Source of the DNA: Dactylosporangium vinaceum
GTDB lineage: Bacteria; Actinomycetota; Actinomycetes; Mycobacteriales; Micromonosporaceae
NCBI RefSeq assembly: GCF_019904175.1
Contig: NZ_CP061913.1
Location: forward strand, 5,084,001-5,148,000
DNA: 64,000 nucleotides
Direction: 5' to 3'
The translations under genes and the position numbers were made by a program. Positions 59,100 to 64,000 of this stretch are shown in pieces. Position 1 is the stretch's first letter; each line of letters opens with the position of its first letter. The notes below the pieces were generated by a model that was not told where the DNA came from, did not search any database, and worked only from the letters and a program-made list of their open reading frames with translations.

Positions 59100-60920
59100 T
59101 CAGCCCGGCAGCCGCTGCAGCCAGGTGCGGTCGACCCGGGCCTGGACGAGGGCGACGGCCCGGAAGGTCTCGCGCAGGTGGCGGCGGGTCAGTGTGTCGA
59201 GCTCGCCCGGTGCGATGAACGTCGGGTCCGGCGCCGGGCCGGCCGGCGGTGTCCGGGTCTCGCGCCGCAGCAGCAGGTGGTAGATGCTCTCGAAGCCGCC
59301 GGCGAGGGTGTCGGTCTCGTCGGCGGTGAGCAGCCCGAGCGCGGCTCCGCGGCGCAGCCGCTCGACTGTCGTGCCGCCGGCGTCACCGGCCGCGATGGCG
59401 ATCCAGCGGGCGAGCGCGACGATCGGGGTCAGGCCGCCGGGCTTGAGGTCCAGTCGGCCGCGGTGCTCGCCGCTGTGCTGCACGACGAAGTCGCGGACGA
59501 ACCCGATCGGCGGCCGCCAGCACAGCGCCTCGTCGAGCAGCGCCCGCAGGAACTGGCTGGTGCGGGTGTGCGAGCGGATCGACTCGGTGAGCGAGGCGCC
59601 GAGCGCCGGGTCGGTCAGCGGACGGCTGTCGGCCACCATCGCCGACAGCAGCAGGGCGTTGTCCTGGGTCGGGTCGTGCTGCCACCCGCGGGCCGCGGCG
59701 ATCCAGTCGGCCCGGGCCCGGCTGAACACCGGGTTGTGGGCGTTGGCGCCGTTGGCGCACAGCGTGAACCCGCAGTGCTGCAGTGCCCGCAGGACCTCCC
59801 GCGCCTCCGTGCGAAGCGCCGCCGGGTCGGCAGTGCCGGCGCCGTCCGGCGGGTCGGCCCAGATGAGCGCGGTGTCCACATCGGACAGCGGCAGCGGCTC
59901 ACGCCGGGCCAGCGAGCCCAGCACCACCCAGGAGTGGCGGACGCCGCCGAGCGCCGGGCGCTCCTGCAGGCGCAGCACCCGGCGCAGCGCCGCGTCGACG
60001 ACCGCCGCGTGCACGGCGCCGATGTGCGTCGCGGGCAGGCCGGCGGCGTCGAGCTCCCTCAGCATCGCGGGCAGCAGGCGGCACGCCGCGGCGAGCTCGT
60101 CGACGCTGCGGGCCTCGTCGATCGCCGATCGGATCAGCAGCGGATCGCGCACCTCCGCGCCGGCCAGATCGACCGCTCGCAGTACCCCCGCCGCATTGCC
60201 GGCCGCGTCGTTGACCACCAGGTGGTGCACGCCGCGCTCCAGCATGCGCAGCAGCGCACCGGCCTGCCCGGCGGCCTCCTCGATGCCCAGCGCCGGCACC
60301 GTGGCCAGCGCGGTGACGGGGCTGTCGGGGCCGGCCTCACCGGTCGCCACCCGCCGGCGGAAGTCGGCGTCGGTCACGATCCCGATCTCCGCGCCGATCC
60401 GCACGAGCGCGCACGACTGCCCGGCCGCGCCGATCCGCTCGGCGACGTCGCGCACCCGGTCGGTGCCCGCGCACCAGACGATCGGCCGGACCAGGCGGTG
60501 CAGCGGCTGGTCGGCCCGCCCGGCACCGGCGCCGGCGACCAGGCGGGTCCGCGCGCGACCCGACGCCGTGAAGCGCAGCCGCTCCGGATGGGCCAGGAGG
60601 GTCCGCGGGTCCGGGATGCGCAGGCACAGGCTGTCCTCGCCGGCCCGGACCAGCAGCGGCGGCGCGAGCCCGGACAGCAGCCAGACGGCACCGAACGTGT
60701 CCCCGGGGCCGAGCAGATCCACGGCCGCTCCGGCCTCGACGACCTCGAGCGCACCCGTTCGAACGACCCACAGATGCCGCAGTGGTACTTCCTCGGCGAC
60801 GACTGTCGCGCCTGTCGCGAAGTACTCCACCTCGGCGTGCGCGACGAGCCGCGCCAGGTCCTCGGCGTCCAGCGCGTCGAACGGCGCCTGCGCACCGAGG
60901 AACTCCTCGAACTCCCTCAC
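59100..60920 (-). CDS. cNMP-binding / CBS / DUF294 nucleotidyltransferase protein
   Basis: 606 residues. A cyclic-nucleotide-binding-like domain (about 1-120, ATGATVVAEEVPLRHLWVVR), two CBS motifs (about 145-255, binding adenosine nucleotides), a DUF294 GlnD-like nucleotidyltransferase core (VVLGSLARREPLPLSDVDTA, with Gly-Ser and paired Asp) and a helical substrate-binding C-terminus. It probably transfers a nucleotidyl group in response to ligand, but the target is unknown. GTG start. Second gene of an operon USP-this-exonuclease. Confidence 0.88.
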   Translation of the reverse strand: MREFEEFLGAQAPFDALDAEDLARLVAHAEVEYFATGATVVAEEVPLRHLWVVRTGALEVVEAGAAVDLLGPGDTFGAVWLLSGLAPPLLVRAGEDSLCLRIPDPRTLLAHPERLRFTASGRARTRLVAGAGAGRADQPLHRLVRPIVWCAGTDRVRDVAERIGAAGQSCALVRIGAEIGIVTDADFRRRVATGEAGPDSPVTALATVPALGIEEAAGQAGALLRMLERGVHHLVVNDAAGNAAGVLRAVDLAGAEVRDPLLIRSAIDEARSVDELAAACRLLPAMLRELDAAGLPATHIGAVHAAVVDAALRRVLRLQERPALGGVRHSWVVLGSLARREPLPLSDVDTALIWADPPDGAGTADPAALRTEAREVLRALQHCGFTLCANGANAHNPVFSRARADWIAAARGWQHDPTQDNALLLSAMVADSRPLTDPALGASLTESIRSHTRTSQFLRALLDEALCWRPPIGFVRDFVVQHSGEHRGRLDLKPGGLTPIVALARWIAIAAGDAGGTTVERLRRGAALGLLTADETDTLAGGFESIYHLLLRRETRTPPAGPAPDPTFIAPGELDTLTRRHLRETFRAVALVQARVDRTWLQRLPG

Positions 60921-60975
60921 ACTGCACCGCCCGTTGCGTCGTGGCCACCGGGGCCGGGAAGTCGTGAATCGGCGC

Positions 60976-61824
60976 TCACCCGCGGCGGGCGATGAGCACG
61001 GGCCGCTCGGCGTGCTCCAGGACCTGCCGGGCGACCGCGCCGAGCCGCACGCCCTCGAAGCCGCCGCGGCCACGGGCACCGATGACGAGCATGAGCGCGT
61101 CGCGGGCGGCGTCGAGCATCAGCGGTACGGTCGGGCAGTGCTCGACCCGCGGCACGACGGCGACGCCGGGAAACACCGAGCGCCACGGCGCGAGCTCGGC
61201 CAGCAGCTCACGCTCGGCGGCCGCGGCGAGCCCGGCCGGGGCGGGTGGGTGGCTCCAGCGGTGCTCGGGCTCGTGCCAGGTCCGGATCGCGTGCAGCGGC
61301 ACGCCCCGGCTCGCGGCTTCGGCGAACCCGAGGCCCAGGCCGAGGGCGGCGTCGGGCGAGCCGTCGACCGCGACGACGACCGGCTCGCTGCGGGGCAGCG
61401 CCGCCTCCGGGCCGGCCCAGCGCTCCGCGTGATGCACGACGAGGACCGGGCAGTGCGCGTGGGCCGCCAGGTGGGCGCCGACCGAGCCGATCAGCAGCGA
61501 GCGGAACCCGCCGCTGCCCCGGCTGCCCACCACCACGAGCGCGGCGTCGCGCGACTGCTCGACGAGCACGCGCGCCGGCCCGCCGCACCACGTCGCGGCG
61601 GTCACGGACAGGCCCGGCTGCCAGTTGCGGATCTCGGTGGCCGCATCGATCGCGAGCGGGTGCTCGGCAGCGACCTCCTCGTCCGGGTCGTGCGTCTCCA
61701 GGGCATGGATCACGCGCAGCGGCCGGTCGAGGCGAACCGCCTCGTCGGCGGCCCAGCGCACCGCGCCGAACGCGGCGGGTGACCCGTCGACGCCCACGAC
61801 GACGGGGTGGCGGCTGGTGGTCAT
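60976..61824 (-). CDS. tandem universal stress protein (UspA-type)
   Basis: 282 residues made of two Usp domains. Each has the ATP-binding signature: GSRGSGGFRSLLIGSVGAHL (first) and GARGRGGFEGVRLGAVARQV (second). Starts PVVVGVDGSPAAFGAVRWAA. In mycobacteria such tandem Usp proteins belong to the DosR dormancy regulon. ATG with GGGAGGG 5 nt upstream. Heads a three-gene operon; a DosR-like box lies 88 bp before the start. Confidence 0.92.
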   Translation of the reverse strand: MTTSRHPVVVGVDGSPAAFGAVRWAADEAVRLDRPLRVIHALETHDPDEEVAAEHPLAIDAATEIRNWQPGLSVTAATWCGGPARVLVEQSRDAALVVVGSRGSGGFRSLLIGSVGAHLAAHAHCPVLVVHHAERWAGPEAALPRSEPVVVAVDGSPDAALGLGLGFAEAASRGVPLHAIRTWHEPEHRWSHPPAPAGLAAAAERELLAELAPWRSVFPGVAVVPRVEHCPTVPLMLDAARDALMLVIGARGRGGFEGVRLGAVARQVLEHAERPVLIARRG

Positions 61825-61911
61825 GGCGCCCTCCCGATGTCGCACGGTCACCACACCTCCACCGTGACACCCGACCCGGAGCGGCGACAGGGTCCACGGG
61901 GCTGCGCGGGC

Positions 61912-61925
61912 GGGACCTTCGGCCG
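61912..61925. promoter_or_regulatory. DosR/OsdR-like box in divergent gap
   Basis: GGGACCTTCGGCCG (13 of 14 as the other two boxes, read on the plus strand). A weaker look-alike, GGGCCACCTGACCC, is at 61947-61960. The 334-bp gap between the tandem Usp gene and the divergent cNMP-binding gene holds no other feature I can name. Confidence 0.55.
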
Positions 61926-62158
61926 GGGCCGAACGGCACTGCGCAAGGGCCACCTGACCCCCGCGCCACCGGGGCCATGGACACTGGCCATGCGGTGCCG
62001 CGGCGCCGGATGCTGGAGCGGTGAGCACGCGGATCGTCGCCCCCGGGGCGCCGGGCGGCCGGGCCGCTCCCGCGACGGCCGCGCGACGGTTCGGCGGCGT
62101 TCAAGACGGTCACGACGGGGCAGGGACCACCCGCAGCGCGGAACCCGGAAGGAGCGCC

Positions 62159-62620
62159 ATGATCACCACCTACGATCTGCTGGTCGCGCACCCGTTCCTC
62201 GACGGCCTCCCGGCCGATCAGGTGGAGCGGCTGTCGCGCTGGGCGCGCCGCGCACCGTATCGGGCGGGCACGCGGATATTCGAGGAGCACAGCCACGCGC
62301 AACGGTTCTGGCTGATCCGGGAGGGCTCCGTCACCCTGCAGACGCAGGTGCCGGGCCGCGGCGCGGTCGCCGTGGAGACACTGGGCCCCGGAACCGTCCT
62401 CGGCTGGTCGTGGCTGTTTCCCCCGTACCGCTGGCACTTCAGCGCGGTGACGGTGGACCCGGTCCTCAGCGTGGTCCTCGACGGCGTCGGTGTGCGCGCG
62501 CTGTGCCGGGACGACCCGGTGCTCGGCTACGAGCTCACGACCCGGTTCGTGGCCGTCGTCGTGGACCGGATGCAGGCGACCCGCACCCGCCTGCTCGACC
62601 TGCACCGGGCGCCGGCCTGA
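62159..62620 (+). CDS. cyclic-nucleotide-binding-like (Crp_N) domain protein
   Basis: 153 residues forming a single cNMP-binding beta-roll (RAGTRIFEEHSHAQRFWLIR, VETLGPGTVLGWSWLFPPYR) without a DNA-binding domain. The residues that bind the cyclic phosphate are not conserved in an obvious way, so it may sense something else. GGAAGGAG before the ATG. Divergent from the Usp operon and probably under the same box. Confidence 0.82.
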   Translation: MITTYDLLVAHPFLDGLPADQVERLSRWARRAPYRAGTRIFEEHSHAQRFWLIREGSVTLQTQVPGRGAVAVETLGPGTVLGWSWLFPPYRWHFSAVTVDPVLSVVLDGVGVRALCRDDPVLGYELTTRFVAVVVDRMQATRTRLLDLHRAPA

Positions 62621-62673
62621 CGGTGCGTGCGGCCCGCCGCCCGGGCGGTCCTGGCCGCGCCGCCCGGGTGCTC

Positions 62674-63543
62674 TCAGGCTGCGGCGTGCGGCGTGGCCGC
62701 GGCGACCTGGCCGTGTGCGACGAGGACCGGGCACGCCGCGTATTCCAGCACCCGCTGGGCCACCGAGGCGCCGGCCGGCGGGAGGTGGTCGCCGGGGCAG
62801 CGGGTGCCGACGACGAGCAGCCCGGCCCACTGCGAGGCGACCACGAGCGCGTGCACGGCGTCACCCGGCTCGCTGCGCACCTCGACGTCGACCATGGGGA
62901 AGTCGGCCCGCCAGCGTGCGGTGGCTCGCGCCAGCGCCTCGCGCACGGCGTGCTGCTGCGGACCGAGATCCCCGCCGCGGGCCGAGCCGGGGTGCCACAG
63001 GTGCGGGTGCGGCCACGCCTGGATGACGGCGAGCCGGACGCCGCGCGCCGCGGCCTCCTCGAAGGCCAGCCGCAGTGCGCGGTGACCCGAGTCCGAGCCG
63101 TCGAAGCCGGTGACGACCGGAGCCGTCCGGGGCAGTGTGGCATCCGGGGCCGCCCAGCGCTCGGCCGCGTGGACGATGAGGACCGGTGCGTCAGCGCGGG
63201 CGCCGAGGGCCTGGCTGACCGAGCCCATCGGCCGCTCGTCGGCGGGGCCGGACCCCCGGCCACCGACGACGACGAGGCGCGCCCCGCCGGCCAGCGACCG
63301 CAGCACCTCGGCCGGCTCGCCGCGGTGGGTCTCGGCCGTCACCGCGGTGCCGACCCGCCAGCGGCCCGCCTCGGCGGCGGCCCTCGCGGCGATGTCCCCG
63401 CTCGCGTCGTCACCGGCCAGCACCGTGACCACCAGCAGCATCCGCGTGCACCGGCAGGCCTCGTCGGCGGCCCACCGCAACGCGCCGAGGCTGGCCGGCG
63501 AGCCGTCGACGCCGCAGACCACCGGACCGTATCGGTACGTCAT
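62674..63543 (-). CDS. tandem universal stress protein (UspA-type)
   Basis: 289 residues, two Usp domains with the nucleotide-binding signatures GGRGSGPADERPMGSVSQ and GTRCPGDHLPPAGASVAQ. Start PVVCGVDGSPASLGALRWAA. Paralogue of the 60976-61824 gene. ATG at 63543 with GAGAGGAG about 7 nt upstream; a DosR-like box lies about 70 bp upstream. Confidence 0.9.
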   Translation of the reverse strand: MTYRYGPVVCGVDGSPASLGALRWAADEACRCTRMLLVVTVLAGDDASGDIAARAAAEAGRWRVGTAVTAETHRGEPAEVLRSLAGGARLVVVGGRGSGPADERPMGSVSQALGARADAPVLIVHAAERWAAPDATLPRTAPVVTGFDGSDSGHRALRLAFEEAAARGVRLAVIQAWPHPHLWHPGSARGGDLGPQQHAVREALARATARWRADFPMVDVEVRSEPGDAVHALVVASQWAGLLVVGTRCPGDHLPPAGASVAQRVLEYAACPVLVAHGQVAAATPHAAA

Positions 63544-63611
63544 CGCAGTGCTCCTCTCCCGTCGGAAGGCTCCCGGCACCCATGCTTCCCCGGGGCCGGG
63601 CGAGACGGGCA

Positions 63612-63625
63612 GGGCCGAAGGTCCC
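63612..63625. promoter_or_regulatory. DosR/OsdR-like box
   Basis: GGGCCGAAGGTCCC, upstream of the second tandem Usp gene, same orientation and similar distance as at 58384. Confidence 0.65.
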
Positions 63626-63748
63626 GCGGCGCCCGCCGCCGGCCGCGCTCAGCGGGCCGGGAGCGGCGCCGGCGTCACGACGGACGGCCGTGATCCTCCT
63701 TCGGGCGGCTCGCGGACCCGGTGCCCGTCGCGCTGCCGGCCCGGCCGG

Positions 63749-64000
63749 TCAGACACGCCGCGGGACGGAGCGGGCGAGCAGGCAGCGCATCACCTTGTGC
63801 CCGGTGTCGGCGGCCGGGCCGAACATCAGCGGGCAGCCGCCGTCGATCACGGTGATGCCGTTGCGGCGGCCGAGTTCGGCGGCGGCGGCCGAGACGCTGC
63901 CGGGGCCGAACCCGCGGTGCATCCAGACGGCGTCGATGCCGAGCTCGACGCACTCCCGCACGGTGGCTTCGGCGGTCTGCGGGCGGGTGGCGATGACGAC
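63749..64000 (-). CDS. CoA-binding domain protein (YccU-like), 5' end outside window
   Basis: The frame is open through the right edge, so only the C-terminal 83 residues are seen: VVIATRPQTAEATVRECVEL, GIDAVWMHRGFGPGSVS and GITVIDGGCPLMFGP. These match the C-terminal half of YccU/CoA_binding_2 proteins (WMQxG and CPxxxxxP-like motifs), a Rossmann fold that binds coenzyme A. Some are DosR-regulated in mycobacteria (recollection), consistent with its neighbours. Confidence 0.82.
   Translation of the reverse strand, partial: VVIATRPQTAEATVRECVELGIDAVWMHRGFGPGSVSAAAAELGRRNGITVIDGGCPLMFGPAADTGHKVMRCLLARSVPRRV

Overview
The window is about 73% G+C by eye, with strongly G/C-ending codons and GTG starts. 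Many genes carry a TAnnnT box only 6-8 nt upstream of the start codon, the leaderless promoter style of actinobacteria. Gene families seen here (SigE-type sigma factors, MmyB-like regulators, DUF3349, TIGR02996, a nitrate reductase fused to a diflavin reductase, tandem universal stress proteins with a DosR-like box) fit a filamentous actinomycete, probably Micromonosporaceae (Actinoplanes/Dactylosporangium-like). That placement is inference from gene style, not from a marker gene. No rRNA, tRNA or CRISPR array was seen.

Left part (1-12 kb): two sigma factor/membrane-protein pairs flank a very acidic His-rich protein. Then come a MarR repressor with twin palindromic operators and a divergent FAD oxidoreductase, a 22-repeat LRR protein divergent from an alpha/beta hydrolase, a 33-bp tandem repeat, a HEAT protein next to a MerR-HEAT fusion, and an orphan PAS histidine kinase.

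12-19 kb is a compact class II lanthipeptide locus. On the minus strand lie lanM, a five-cysteine precursor and an ABC exporter without a peptidase domain; a helical protein of unknown function diverges from lanM. 19-33 kb is accessory: a PAP2 enzyme, a VOC/WYL-regulator divergon, a ClpN-domain/HTH pair with two dyad operators, two G/T-rich repeat tracts (one split by an intact IS3-family element), an MpaB-like oxygenase, a GNAT, a lone condensation-domain protein, a Fic protein, an MmyB-regulator/MFS pair, and two methyltransferases behind a 50-residue leaderless ORF whose stop/start junction is tandemly duplicated.

33-57 kb is mainly metabolism and transport: a secreted GH2-LamG glycosidase, a P450, a lipoprotein, a Pit phosphate transporter operon, MerR, the fused assimilatory nitrate reductase, a membrane metallopeptidase, decayed gene remnants, a complete sulfate ABC operon ending in a cysteine-free Rrf2 regulator, a Na+/H+ antiporter, a regulator/SDR pair, a TIGR02996 protein, a secreted SGNH esterase and a VIT-family transporter. 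The last 6 kb (58-64 kb) looks like a hypoxia/dormancy island. It holds universal stress proteins, a cNMP/CBS/nucleotidyltransferase protein, an exonuclease, a small membrane protein, a cNMP-binding protein and a CoA-binding protein. Three near-identical GGGCCGAAGGTCCC boxes suggest control by one DosR/OsdR-type response regulator.
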